Assembly (NCBI GenBank): GCA_024760545.1
Contig: CP060501.1
Location: 744,001-808,000 of the forward strand
Origin: Nitrospira sp.
GTDB taxonomy: Bacteria > Nitrospirota > Nitrospiria > Nitrospirales > Nitrospiraceae
Length of the DNA stretch: 64,000 nucleotides
Reading direction: 5' to 3'
In this document: positions 1-8,524 of the stretch, one piece after another
Layout: each line of letters begins with the position of its first letter
Position numbering within the stretch: position 1 is the first letter of the stretch
The notes under the pieces: model-generated
The model's input: the letters and a program-made list of their open reading frames with translations, nothing else
Database searches by the model: none
Told to the model about the DNA's origin: nothing
Made by a program: the position numbers and the translations under genes

Positions 1-357
1 ACTGACGACCTTCGTGACCGCCACGGACACATTCGGATTCGGGATATACTTCGTCAACCGCCTCACCAGGTCGCCACGGATGTCATCGACCGTCCGATCT
101 TCGGCCTGGATATCACCGACGAGAGGAAACGAAAACATCCCGTCAGGGCGGACGACGACTTCTCGTGTCAGCTGTTCATCCTTCCACACCGACACCAGCA
201 TGACATCCTCGGCACCTAGGCGGTATCCCGGATCAACCTGCGATGTCGGTGAAGCTGTGATCGCATCACCGGCTCGAGCTTGACCCGGTAACCAGGCTAC
301 GATTACGGCTGCTGCCACGAAACACCCACTTACCACCAATCGCATAAAGCGAGACAT
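1..357 (-). CDS. Polysaccharide export outer-membrane protein, Wza-like (3' end outside window)
   Basis: The visible 119 residues begin with a basic, hydrophobic signal peptide ending near AGQARA-type residues (LPGQARAGDA). They continue with DPGYRLGAEDVMLVSVWKDE, then VVVRPDGMFSFPLVGDIQAE and YIPNPNVSVAVTKV. This is the N-terminal Poly_export domain of Wza/EpsE-type proteins, which form the outer-membrane channel for exopolysaccharide; a following SLBB domain would lie outside the window. The ATG at 357 is only 9 bases after the stop of the TPR gene, so the two are probably co-transcribed. In exosortase-linked polysaccharide loci an exporter of this family normally sits beside the TPR protein. 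The family is clear; the exact subfamily cannot be judged from this fragment. Confidence 0.85.
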   Translation of the reverse strand, partial: MSRFMRLVVSGCFVAAAVIVAWLPGQARAGDAITASPTSQVDPGYRLGAEDVMLVSVWKDEQLTREVVVRPDGMFSFPLVGDIQAEDRTVDDIRGDLVRRLTKYIPNPNVSVAVTKVVS

Positions 358-366
358 GGATTCTCC

Positions 367-2796
367 TTACCCTCTTATCTGCGCGAGGATCTGTTCCGCC
401 TCTCGCCGTCCTTCGAATTGATCCGGACTCTTGAGAGCTTTCGATAGGTAGGTACGGGCTTCCGCCTGCTTCCCGGACTGAAAGAATGCTATCCCAAGAT
501 GATAATTCAGGACAGAGATTTCCGGAGATTTGGCAACAGCCTGCTTCATCAATCGAATCGCTTCTTCCTGTTGTCCCATTTTAAATCGCACCCAACCAAG
601 CGTATCGATAAACAGCGGATGTGGTGCTTCCTTCTCAAAATCGCGGCTCAACGCGAAGGCTCTGTGGAGACTTGATGGATCGCCTTTTCGCTCAACGAGC
701 AAAACAGCCAGGTTATTGGCTGCAAGCACATTGCGGGGATTCGCACGTAGCGCTGACTCATACGCGGCCATGGCGGAGTCAGTCTGTCCTTTGTCCGAAT
801 GAGCGGAGGCCAACAGCATGTACAACTCTTCACTGTCGGGATTAGCTTTCAGACCGTTTTCGAGAACCTGCACAGCCACATCAGGCATTTTCTGCGCCAA
901 GGCCAATGAGGCCCAGCTCAGCCATGGTGATATCCACTTCGGATTCAATCGCACGGCTTCGCGAAACTGAGCGGCCGCAGCTTCCTGCTCTCTCGTGATG
1001 GACAAGACCTCTCCGAGTAACCCATGGGCGAATGGATGGTTTGGACGTGAAGCCAGAATCGATTCCAAGCGAGCTCTCGCTTGGACGGTCTGACCTTGAG
1101 CCACTTCAAGCTTCACAAGAGACAGCAGCGGTTCTGGATCGTTTGGTGCCGCCACCACAGCACGTTCATAGGCGCTCCGAGCTTCCTCCACACGGCGTTG
1201 CCCCTCATAAAATCGCCCTTCAGCCATCGACGCCACGGAATTGCCGGCCGGTATCTGACGGATCCGCACCAAGGTCTGTTCAGCTCCCTGCCAGTTCTTC
1301 GTCGCCAAATCCAGCGTCATCAGCATGTCAAGAGCGGCCACATCATCCGGTCGCTGTTTCAGCAGTTCGTCGAGCCGGGCACGAGCCTGTTGGTAGCGCC
1401 CGCTTTTGCTTTCCAACACGGCAAGGGACCGTTTCGCATCCACCTGGTCGGGATACAACGCAACTGCCCGCTCAAAACTTTCCTTTGCAAGGTTGGTTTC
1501 ACCGGTCAGCTGATAGGCCTGACCAAGCAGATACTGAACCGTTGCCAGCTCGGGCTGATCGTGCAAGACCGTGCGAAATGCCTGTACGGCATCCTTCCCA
1601 TTCCGTCTGGCCAAAGCCATTCGACCTGATAGGATCAGCCCATCGGAAGAACGAGGATTGGCTTTTAACACTTCCTCCACTTGACGCTCAGCTTCGACTT
1701 CCCTCCCCGCGAGGAGATCCATCTCGGCCAACCTCACCTTGGCTTCCAGACTGACAGGCTTCCCCTTATATTCCTCAACCAACGCGGAATAGCGCTCCCG
1801 TGCTTTTGCGTCTTGCCCGCTCCTCTTATAGAGGGTCGCGAGTCCGAATTGAATGTGGCTTGAATACGGCAGATGTGCGGCAGCCTCGAGAAGTACCCGC
1901 TCGGCGGAAGGAACATCCCTTCGATTCATAAAAAAGTCGGCCAACATAAGGCGGCATTGCTCGCTGTCCGGATCCAGGGTTACCGCCTCGCGCAGGACCG
2001 ATTCCGCTTTCTCGTATGCGCCCTGACCCACATTGAAGCGGACAAGCCTTAGTCGATGATCCAAAGACTTAGGTTCAGCCTCGATCATCCGACGAATGGC
2101 CGCCTCGGCACCAACCCAATCTTTCGCTCCCGTCAACACGGCGTTCAAATTGTTCAGAAGATCCAGATTTCTTGGCTGCGCTTCCAGGGCTCTTCTGAGT
2201 GTGTTCTCCGCATCACGATACCGCCGCTGCTGACCGTATAACGTAGCCAGCAAGATGGCGACGTCCGGTTCTGTCGGAAACTCCCTCGCCAGCGCTTCCG
2301 CCTTTGGAATGGCCGGGGGAATGGCTTCTTCTGTCACAGCCTGTGCGGCGATCTTGAGCGCATTGGCCTGCGGCTGGTGCGGATCGGTTTTCAGCACCGT
2401 GTCGGCCACTTCCACCACGTGATCAGTCAGACGGGCTTCGAGATAGTATTTGCCGAGCGTGATCAGCGCAGCGGAGTGATCGGGGACCAATCTGACGGCT
2501 TCCTGATAGAGTTGGACGGCGTTGCGCCAGTTCTTTTCCTTCTCCTCAACGTGAGCAAAGAGGACATAGGCATCCGCATCCTTGGGGTCTATTTTCAGGA
2601 CATTTCTCAGGGCGACGCGAGCCTTGGGATAGTTGGCCGCTTCAATGTACTCATTGGCACGAGCAAAGTACTTTGCCTTTCTCTCCTCGGGACCACCACA
2701 AGCAGTCCATGCGAGTACCGACAGAAGAACAATCCCGATTTTTACACACATGCCGAGAGTCCATCCCCATCTGTGCTGTATGAAAGGCGTTGTCAT
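367..2796 (-). CDS. prsT: TPR-repeat lipoprotein of exosortase/EPS system (PrsT-like)
   Basis: Encodes 809 residues, almost entirely tandem tetratricopeptide repeats: 34-residue units such as ALVTLGKYYLEA, AFRTVLHDQPELATVQYLLG and AAYESALRANPRNVLAANNLA recur to the C-terminus. The N-terminus has a lipoprotein signal, a hydrophobic stretch ending in LAWTAC, so the mature protein probably carries a lipid on Cys33. A second ATG at 2751 (residue 16) would give a shorter, more typical lipoprotein leader, so the start is uncertain. Proteins of this size and layout, next to exosortase and Wza-like genes, are annotated as PrsT in PEP-CTERM/EPS loci. They are thought to act as periplasmic scaffolds for polysaccharide export. 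That role is inferred from family and context, not from a catalytic motif. Confidence 0.82.
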   Translation of the reverse strand: MTTPFIQHRWGWTLGMCVKIGIVLLSVLAWTACGGPEERKAKYFARANEYIEAANYPKARVALRNVLKIDPKDADAYVLFAHVEEKEKNWRNAVQLYQEAVRLVPDHSAALITLGKYYLEARLTDHVVEVADTVLKTDPHQPQANALKIAAQAVTEEAIPPAIPKAEALAREFPTEPDVAILLATLYGQQRRYRDAENTLRRALEAQPRNLDLLNNLNAVLTGAKDWVGAEAAIRRMIEAEPKSLDHRLRLVRFNVGQGAYEKAESVLREAVTLDPDSEQCRLMLADFFMNRRDVPSAERVLLEAAAHLPYSSHIQFGLATLYKRSGQDAKARERYSALVEEYKGKPVSLEAKVRLAEMDLLAGREVEAERQVEEVLKANPRSSDGLILSGRMALARRNGKDAVQAFRTVLHDQPELATVQYLLGQAYQLTGETNLAKESFERAVALYPDQVDAKRSLAVLESKSGRYQQARARLDELLKQRPDDVAALDMLMTLDLATKNWQGAEQTLVRIRQIPAGNSVASMAEGRFYEGQRRVEEARSAYERAVVAAPNDPEPLLSLVKLEVAQGQTVQARARLESILASRPNHPFAHGLLGEVLSITREQEAAAAQFREAVRLNPKWISPWLSWASLALAQKMPDVAVQVLENGLKANPDSEELYMLLASAHSDKGQTDSAMAAYESALRANPRNVLAANNLAVLLVERKGDPSSLHRAFALSRDFEKEAPHPLFIDTLGWVRFKMGQQEEAIRLMKQAVAKSPEISVLNYHLGIAFFQSGKQAEARTYLSKALKSPDQFEGRREAEQILAQIRG

Positions 2797-2825
2797 GGAC
2801 CTAGGTTATTACGTAACCGGGTTCG

Positions 2826-4454
2826 CTACAACAAAATCCGAATTCCGAGTCCGAAGAGGATCCAGAGCGAAACCAGTCCCAATTGACGGACGCGATGAGA
2901 AAAGGCGTGGAGGAGCAGTTCAAAGGAAAAGAACAGCACGAGTAGCTTGGCCGCAAAGACTCCCAGATGAGATATATCTGCATTCACTTCCGGGAGCAGC
3001 GGGAAGGTGATCGCCAAGAACACCATCAGATAATCGAGCGGGGTGGTCTGAAACCGGTTCTGTTCGTTAAACCGAAGACTCAACAGCACCATGACCGCGA
3101 CCACAACGAAAAATGCATTGTGGGCCATCGCGACGGCAGATACGGACGAGGATCGCGATCCCTCACAGACATAGAGCAGAAACGTCGTTCCCACATAGAG
3201 TCCGCCACGCACAAAATATGGTGCGACCTGTGTCGAAATGCCAAGCAAAACCACAACAAAGAGAGCGATCGAGAGATAGCCCACATCACTTGGCACGTTC
3301 GAGGGAATAAAGACGAGTGCGATCAAAAACAACGGAACGGCGGCAGCCAGGAACTGGATCGGCATATCCGTCAACAGCGGCCCATTCACAAAGCGCGTCA
3401 CGGCGACATTCGACATGAACAATCCCTCTCGTGATGTCGGAGTGGGAAGAAGACCGCGTCCAGCCGCTATAAAAAGCAACAGCACTGAAATCGCCAGGGC
3501 GAGATAGAGCGGCAGAATCAACGTGTCGGACTGCCATCTGAGGAGATAGGCCACCCCCAGCATGCTTGCCTGGATCAAGTAGATCACGGTCACAGCCTCA
3601 TAGTGAGTCAGTCCAGTCCGCAGCAACTTATGGTGGATATGCGCCCGGTCGCCGACGAATGGAGAGCGCCCTTCAGCCAATCGCTGACCTGTCACACCGA
3701 GTGTGTCTAGAAACGGCAGCCCCAATAGGAAAAGCGCGAGACTCGGACTGAATGGCCCACGTGACGAATCGGTCAACAGGATGGCGAGCACACCCATCAT
3801 GAAACCTAACAGTTGACTGCCGCCATCACCCATAAATATTCGTGCCGGATACGTGTTGTACCGCAAGAAACCCAAGAGCGCCCCAAGAAAGGGAACCGTG
3901 AGCGTGAGCACCACCGAGTCATTCGCGAGAAAGGCTAGATAGGCGATTCCCGACAGCGTCAAGAACGATAAGCCGCCGGCCAGTCCGTCCAAGCCATCGG
4001 TCAGATTCACCGCATTCGAGACTCCGACAAGAAAGACAATGGTCACGAGAGCGCCGACCCATGCCGGCACTTCAACGTCAGGCAAGAAGGGAAGCGTCGT
4101 AAACCAAATGTCACCGCCGATGACAACCGCCATGGCCGCGAGTATCTGCCCCACCAGTTTGGTCCGATAACTCAGGTCGACACGATCGTCCCAGACTCCG
4201 AATGCCACTATAATCACGCACCCGACCAGAACCGAGAACGTAGTCGCATCTCTCGCACCCCACCAGGCAATTGAAGCGCAGGCCCCCACGGCAAAGGCAA
4301 GCCCGCCGACGCGTGGGATCGGGTGCTCGTGGACTTTGCGTCCTCCCGGTAGATCCATGACCTGAAATCGTTCTGCCGCCAGCCGTAAGGGAGGGATCAG
4401 TGCCATGCACAGAAGTAACGCCGTCATGGAACTGAAAAACAATTCGTTCATCAT
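2826..4454 (-). CDS. WecA/MraY-family undecaprenyl-phosphate sugar-1-phosphate transferase with long C-terminal membrane extension
   Basis: A polytopic membrane protein of about 542 residues from the ATG at 4454; a second ATG follows directly. The first 330 or so residues have the family signatures: the DLPGGRKVHEHPIPRVGG loop, VWDDRVDLSYRTK, NAVNLTDGLDGLAGG, RIFMGDGGSQLLG and the cytoplasmic HIHHKLL motif. Such enzymes transfer GlcNAc-1-P or a related sugar phosphate to undecaprenyl phosphate and so start polysaccharide repeat-unit synthesis. WecA is usually about 350 residues. Here some 200 further residues with about six hydrophobic segments follow, and they match nothing I can name. The gene lies 31 bases downstream of the exosortase gene and 29 bases upstream of the TPR gene, so it probably shares their operon. 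Confidence 0.86.
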   Translation of the reverse strand: MMNELFFSSMTALLLCMALIPPLRLAAERFQVMDLPGGRKVHEHPIPRVGGLAFAVGACASIAWWGARDATTFSVLVGCVIIVAFGVWDDRVDLSYRTKLVGQILAAMAVVIGGDIWFTTLPFLPDVEVPAWVGALVTIVFLVGVSNAVNLTDGLDGLAGGLSFLTLSGIAYLAFLANDSVVLTLTVPFLGALLGFLRYNTYPARIFMGDGGSQLLGFMMGVLAILLTDSSRGPFSPSLALFLLGLPFLDTLGVTGQRLAEGRSPFVGDRAHIHHKLLRTGLTHYEAVTVIYLIQASMLGVAYLLRWQSDTLILPLYLALAISVLLLFIAAGRGLLPTPTSREGLFMSNVAVTRFVNGPLLTDMPIQFLAAAVPLFLIALVFIPSNVPSDVGYLSIALFVVVLLGISTQVAPYFVRGGLYVGTTFLLYVCEGSRSSSVSAVAMAHNAFFVVVAVMVLLSLRFNEQNRFQTTPLDYLMVFLAITFPLLPEVNADISHLGVFAAKLLVLFFSFELLLHAFSHRVRQLGLVSLWILFGLGIRILL

Positions 4455-4485
4455 AGATACGCTCGCATGCCTTGGCTGCCGCCGG

Positions 4486-6060
4486 TCAATCCGGCACAAA
4501 CCGGTTCAGCTCTTGGCCGATCTCAACCGCAAATGCTTGGAGACGTTGGTCGACGGCCGCCTCAGATTCACCAGGACTCACAAGCGACGCCAATCTGATC
4601 AGCGCCCCGTCGGTTCGATGGCGAATAAAGGCATCCCACAACAGATACAACTTGACCTGGTACTCGTCCGCGATCTGTCGATCGCGCTGTTTAAACCAGT
4701 AGAGGACGATCTGCTTCTGATCACCCTTCTGAATCACGGCGCGATTGACTATGACCGGCTGCCCCATCGTCGGTGACGACGGCAACTCCGTGCGTGACAA
4801 GGACGCAATCTCCCATCCCCCTCCAGGCAGACAACTTTGAGGCGAATGTGCCGATTGTCCTTTCCTTTGTGACCGATAGTAGGCGGCATAGAAATTCATC
4901 TGAGGTCCCTTGTCCGAATGGTAGTCGGCAAGGACGTAATCATCGAACCGAAGGGCATCGATATATTGCTTTTCCAGAGCGAAGCGGGCTCCTCGCCACG
5001 GACCAACCTGCATCGGGAACTCGATAAAGGGCGCCCGAGCTGGAGCAACCTCTTCCCGATCACCGAAGGCCGTCGACAGCAGAGTGAATGGCGCAAGCAG
5101 AGCAACACTGCATAGATAGGCGCGCCCTGGCGCGAATAGGAGACGGATCGGCTGGTTGAGGCTGGGCTCGTGGCCGTCAGTTTTCGCCTGATCTCTCCAG
5201 GTAAACTGTTCACGAAATGATCTCTGGGGTATCACCGCCGCGACTCGTCCTAGTAGTCTCATTTCAGCAATCAGCAGCCCAAAACTCGCCATGAAAATGA
5301 CCCATCCCTCGAACAGGTGATAAAACCCTTCGGCAGCTCCTTGCCCATAGAGTTCGACCAGAACTCCGATCATGCCGATACGAAAACCATTGATGAGGAT
5401 CGAGATCGGAATCGCGGAAAGCACCAGGACCACTCGCTTCCACATCTTGTCCTTGAACAGGTAGGCACAGAGCAGCGCCAGAGAAGTCAGAGGCAGCAGG
5501 TAGCGAATACCGCTACAAGCTTCGACCACTTGAAGCTGTACCGGTCCCAAGTCAATGACATTGCCTTCGCGAAACGCCATGACTCCGATCAGTTGTAGAC
5601 ACCCGACTCCCAAGGATGAAGACCACAGCTGAAGCTGGCTCGATAAACTCGCGTAGAAAAATACGGGCAAGGGAATCGCGGTCAAGAGATAGCCGAGTGG
5701 AAATGCGATCGCCTTCGCGCCGCTCATCCCGATGAGCGCAATCGCCAAACCAACGATCACCATCCACAAGGAGAGATGGAGGACAACATAGAGCGTGGAC
5801 AACTCACCAACTACATAGAGAACAAGACCCGCTGCGATGACCGCAAGACCCCACCATGAGGATTCTCTCGGCATTTGCAAGAGACGATGTCGGGATTGCC
5901 ATATTAAGAACCCACTGATCACCGGGACAAAGATTCCATGACTATAATCGTCACTGCCTAACCAGTGGTTGAACAAATAGATGAGGCTCTCCTCATACAT
6001 GTAGCCCAACAACACTGCGATCAGGACTGAGGTGAAGAGAAGGACCCGCGTACTAGTCAT
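4486..6060 (-). CDS. xrtD: Exosortase fused to EpsI domain, XrtD-type (VPLPA-CTERM sorting transpeptidase)
   Basis: The N-terminal half, about 280 residues, is a multi-pass exosortase. It shows the catalytic Cys in VVEACSGIRYLLPL, the conserved Arg in LINGFRIGMIG and the conserved His in EGFYHLFEGW. The C-terminal half is an EpsI domain (FPMQVGPWRGARFAL, YYRSQRKGQSAHSPQSCLPG). Exosortases cleave a C-terminal Pro-containing signal of exported proteins in the inner membrane. An EpsI fusion of this length is typical of XrtD, which recognises VPLPA-CTERM tails, and the gene just upstream encodes a protein with exactly that tail. The ATG at 6060 is preceded by a GAAGG; a TTG 21 bases earlier is also possible. 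The XrtD subtype is an inference from fusion plus substrate; exosortase identity is firm. Confidence 0.85.
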   Translation of the reverse strand: MTSTRVLLFTSVLIAVLLGYMYEESLIYLFNHWLGSDDYSHGIFVPVISGFLIWQSRHRLLQMPRESSWWGLAVIAAGLVLYVVGELSTLYVVLHLSLWMVIVGLAIALIGMSGAKAIAFPLGYLLTAIPLPVFFYASLSSQLQLWSSSLGVGCLQLIGVMAFREGNVIDLGPVQLQVVEACSGIRYLLPLTSLALLCAYLFKDKMWKRVVLVLSAIPISILINGFRIGMIGVLVELYGQGAAEGFYHLFEGWVIFMASFGLLIAEMRLLGRVAAVIPQRSFREQFTWRDQAKTDGHEPSLNQPIRLLFAPGRAYLCSVALLAPFTLLSTAFGDREEVAPARAPFIEFPMQVGPWRGARFALEKQYIDALRFDDYVLADYHSDKGPQMNFYAAYYRSQRKGQSAHSPQSCLPGGGWEIASLSRTELPSSPTMGQPVIVNRAVIQKGDQKQIVLYWFKQRDRQIADEYQVKLYLLWDAFIRHRTDGALIRLASLVSPGESEAAVDQRLQAFAVEIGQELNRFVPD

Positions 6061-6183
6061 AAGAGAGAGCCCTTCAAACAATGATTGGGAATGAGCCGAG
6101 CGAGCAACGTTTAGCCTGAAGCGGGGGGCGCAAGCTTCTATCTACGGCAATTTCTACCTATCGCTCCATCCAAGAGAAAGAAC

Positions 6184-6214
6184 GGGCTTGATACCTCCTT
6201 GAGGTATCAAGCCC
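6184..6214 (-). terminator. Strong hairpin after the VPLPA-CTERM gene
   Basis: A perfect 14-bp inverted repeat (arms 6184-6197 and 6201-6214, three-base loop) lies 25 bases beyond the stop of the VPLPA-CTERM gene. The minus-strand sequence after it is T-rich (GTTCTTTCTCTT). It probably ends or weakens the transcript of the sorted protein before the exosortase gene. Confidence 0.7.
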
Positions 6215-6238
6215 TCGCGATCACAAACACCGTCGCAC

Positions 6239-6928
6239 TTATGCCTGCGAGCTTCGAAGATTTCGCAGACCTCCCGCACCCAAACCAACCAAGGAGACGA
6301 GACCCGCACCGAACAGAAGGACCGCCGCCGGCAACGGCACGGCCGTCAAGCTCGTGATCGATCCGAGAAAAACGGCTGGATTACCTTCTGAATCCTCAAA
6401 AAAGAGCCGCCATCTCGCTGCAGTCAGACCGCTCAAACTATATACGCCATTCAATGAACTAAAACTTGGAGGGCCTTCTAGATCCGTGCTGGTAAACAAT
6501 GCCCCCCCCTTACTGTCGAGACGAAGATCCAAATTAAACGGCGAGTAGCCGGAATTCATAAAGTTGGGACCGCTAACTGCAGACGCCAATGCCCAACGAT
6601 TGCCACTACCACCGCCCATAGGAATATTCTGCGAAATCGTCACAGCGTTGGCGCCAGGCGCCAAAGATGACGTGTAGTTGAACCCGCCAAAATGCAGAGA
6701 GAAGCCCGTTACTGCACCATTATAAGCGCCACTGTTTACGGCAGTGTCACTGTTGAATTGAAACGCACCGGTAACCGGGACAATCATTGTGGACATACCA
6801 TCGATGCTACCGGTAAACGAATAATTCACCAGAGCAGCATGTGCCGCGTTCAAAGGAACCATCAATGAACACAGCGCAATCGCCGGCAACAGAGCTCTCC
6901 TGAGAAACAATCGCGTCATCATCGGCAT
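6239..6928 (-). CDS. VPLPA-CTERM exosortase-sorted secreted protein
   Basis: Encodes 229 residues from the ATG at 6928, which has a good ribosome site (CAGGAG about 8 bases upstream). It opens with a signal peptide (hydrophobic core, cleavage near NAAHA/A). The body is rich in Ser, Gly, Asn and Thr and lacks Cys after the leader; it has no catalytic motif I can name. The tail is a textbook VPLPA-CTERM signal: TAVPLPAAVLLFGAGLVSL, a transmembrane segment, then a short basic end (RNLRSSQA). The exosortase encoded next should cut at this tail and release the protein into the extracellular matrix. It stands alone between a sigma-54-like promoter and a hairpin, so it is probably regulated separately from the flanking genes. 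Confidence 0.85.
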   Translation of the reverse strand: MPMMTRLFLRRALLPAIALCSLMVPLNAAHAALVNYSFTGSIDGMSTMIVPVTGAFQFNSDTAVNSGAYNGAVTGFSLHFGGFNYTSSLAPGANAVTISQNIPMGGGSGNRWALASAVSGPNFMNSGYSPFNLDLRLDSKGGALFTSTDLEGPPSFSSLNGVYSLSGLTAARWRLFFEDSEGNPAVFLGSITSLTAVPLPAAVLLFGAGLVSLVGLGAGGLRNLRSSQA

Positions 6929-6988
6929 AACACTACTCCTGCTAGAGGTTGGTACATTAGGGACACGTATGAATTGGCGTATTGGTGA

Positions 6989-7003
6989 GCAAATCCTGGG
7001 CCA
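6989..7003 (-). promoter_or_regulatory. Sigma-54 (RpoN) -24/-12 promoter candidate for VPLPA-CTERM gene
   Basis: On the minus strand the site reads TGGCCCAGGATTTGCT. The consensus is TGGCACGN4TTGCW, so the invariant GG and GC have exactly the right spacing and only two consensus bases differ. Transcription would start about 50 bases before the ATG at 6928. Sigma-54 control of PEP-CTERM genes through PrsK/PrsR is known in other bacteria. Confidence 0.6.
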
Positions 7004-7163
7004 TCGAAGAATGTTTCTATACTCCTGATATCTCAACACGCAGGAAGGCCTTCCGGGCTCCACAATGTGTGCACTTTCCTACGAGGGCGTTCAAATATGT
7101 AGATATCACGCATATTCAAGGGGAAAAACCTTCCTCGTGACACTACCTATGTTTGGCAAAAAC

Positions 7164-7179
7164 GTTCCTATCGATGAAC
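7164..7179. promoter_or_regulatory. Possible activator site (GTTCC inverted repeat)
   Basis: GTTCCTATCGATGAAC carries GTTC and GAAC half-sites about 165 bases upstream of the -24 element. It resembles the GTTCCAATTGGAAC palindrome found upstream of wecB, but the spacer is two bases longer. This is a weak candidate for an enhancer-binding-protein site. Confidence 0.3.
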
Positions 7180-7258
7180 GGTCCTTCAGCACACATACTT
7201 ACTGCATCTATGACCTAATTTGGCGGCTTGTGCATCGTCCGTTCTTTGGGCAATACAC

Positions 7259-8524
7259 TCATGCAGCTTGTTCATAAGAATCATCTGCGGTTTCGATAGA
7301 CGGCTTGTGAGAAACAGATTCGAGAACAGACGCAAGCTTTCTGGCAAGTTCAATGCGATCGAAATGACGGAGAACGAATTTTCGCCCGTTTCTTCCCAGC
7401 TGCTGACACAATTCGGGGCGTTGAGACAGTTTCAATACACCGGCCGCCAATTCATCGGCCTGCTCGGGCTCGATGCACAGGCCGGCCTGGGCCGTTTGCA
7501 GAAGATCAGCGGTTTCTCCCTCTACCCCGAGAATAATCGGCTTTTCCATCGCGAGACTTTCAAAGATCTTCGAGGGGATGACCGTCTTGAACAAATCGGA
7601 CTTTTTGAGTAACACGAGGCTGACGTCGGACAGCGCCCAGAATTCGCGCATACGCTGTTTTGGTTGCTGATCCAGCATCATGACATTGTCGAGCTCCATC
7701 TCGTCTCGCATCCGGACGAGCGCCTTCCGTTCAGCTCCGTCTCCGACCATCAAGAAGATAATGTTTGTTGTACTGCTCAATTGGCGTGCCGCGTGGAGAA
7801 TCGTCTCAAGATGATGAGCCATTCCATGAGTGCCGAAATACGAAACGACAAACCGCCCCTTGATCCCAAGCTCTTGTGCAACGGAACTTGGCCCATCGAG
7901 TGGAGCATATTGGGCCAGATCGACTCCGTTCTTGACGACGACGACTTTCCCCGCCTCAATTCCCTTGCTGAGGATATAGGTCTTGAAGGAGTCCGTTACC
8001 GGCACAATCCGATCGGCTTTTCGGTATGCGAATCTCTCCGCCCATTCCAGGATCCTGATGATTGCAGGATTTTTGATGGCTCCTACGGCGACGATCGACT
8101 CCGGCCATAGGTCGCGAATCTCCAGCACCCACGGAATTCCCATCACCTTGCTAACAAAGTACCCCGCGAGCCCATTGAAGAATTGAGGAGAGGTCGAAAG
8201 GACAACATCTGCTTTCGGCAGAAAGAGAGACACAATAACCGCTGCGTACATGTACGAGATGTAATTCAACGTCCTTTTTAAGAAGCCTTCATTCGCTGTG
8301 ACGAATGTCCAAACCCGAACAACTGTGATCCCGTCCTTGGTTTCTTGTTGATACAATCGATTGCGATACCCGTCATAAACCTTTCCCTGCGGATGATTGG
8401 GCGCGCAGGTCACGACCGTGACCGTATGCCCATCCTTCACCCACTGCCGACAATGTTCATATGTTCTGGTTGCAGGAGCATTCACTTCGGGAGGGAAATA
8501 ATGTGACAAGAAGAGGATTCGCAT
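7259..8524 (-). CDS. Glycosyltransferase family 4 (WcaI-like)
   Basis: 421 residues from the ATG at 8524, where MRILFLSHYFPPEVNAPA is the usual first strand of this family. Other marks are VLEIRDLWPESIVAVGA, a nucleotide-sugar-binding C-terminal half with VSYFGTHGMAH and VLLKKSDLFKTVIPSK, and the donor-site motif IFESLAMEKPIILGVEG. It should transfer a sugar from a nucleotide donor to the lipid-linked repeat unit on the cytoplasmic face. The start overlaps the 3' end of the heparinase-like gene by 43 bases, so the two are translationally linked. It is the last gene before the long leader of the VPLPA-CTERM gene. The sugar specificity cannot be read from sequence. Confidence 0.85.
   Translation of the reverse strand: MRILFLSHYFPPEVNAPATRTYEHCRQWVKDGHTVTVVTCAPNHPQGKVYDGYRNRLYQQETKDGITVVRVWTFVTANEGFLKRTLNYISYMYAAVIVSLFLPKADVVLSTSPQFFNGLAGYFVSKVMGIPWVLEIRDLWPESIVAVGAIKNPAIIRILEWAERFAYRKADRIVPVTDSFKTYILSKGIEAGKVVVVKNGVDLAQYAPLDGPSSVAQELGIKGRFVVSYFGTHGMAHHLETILHAARQLSSTTNIIFLMVGDGAERKALVRMRDEMELDNVMMLDQQPKQRMREFWALSDVSLVLLKKSDLFKTVIPSKIFESLAMEKPIILGVEGETADLLQTAQAGLCIEPEQADELAAGVLKLSQRPELCQQLGRNGRKFVLRHFDRIELARKLASVLESVSHKPSIETADDSYEQAA

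Larger units (their letters stand above)
6929..7258. other. 330-bp intergenic leader upstream of the VPLPA-CTERM gene
   Basis: No convincing gene is present. The stretch holds the sigma-54-like site at 6989-7003 and an inverted GTTC/GAAC repeat at 7164-7179. It is unusually long for this otherwise tightly packed region, consistent with a regulatory role. Confidence 0.5.

Noticed and set aside
1032-1754. Long plus-strand open frame of 240 codons
   Set aside because: It is antisense to the TPR lipoprotein gene, with proline- and arginine-rich composition and no recognisable domain; a shadow frame.
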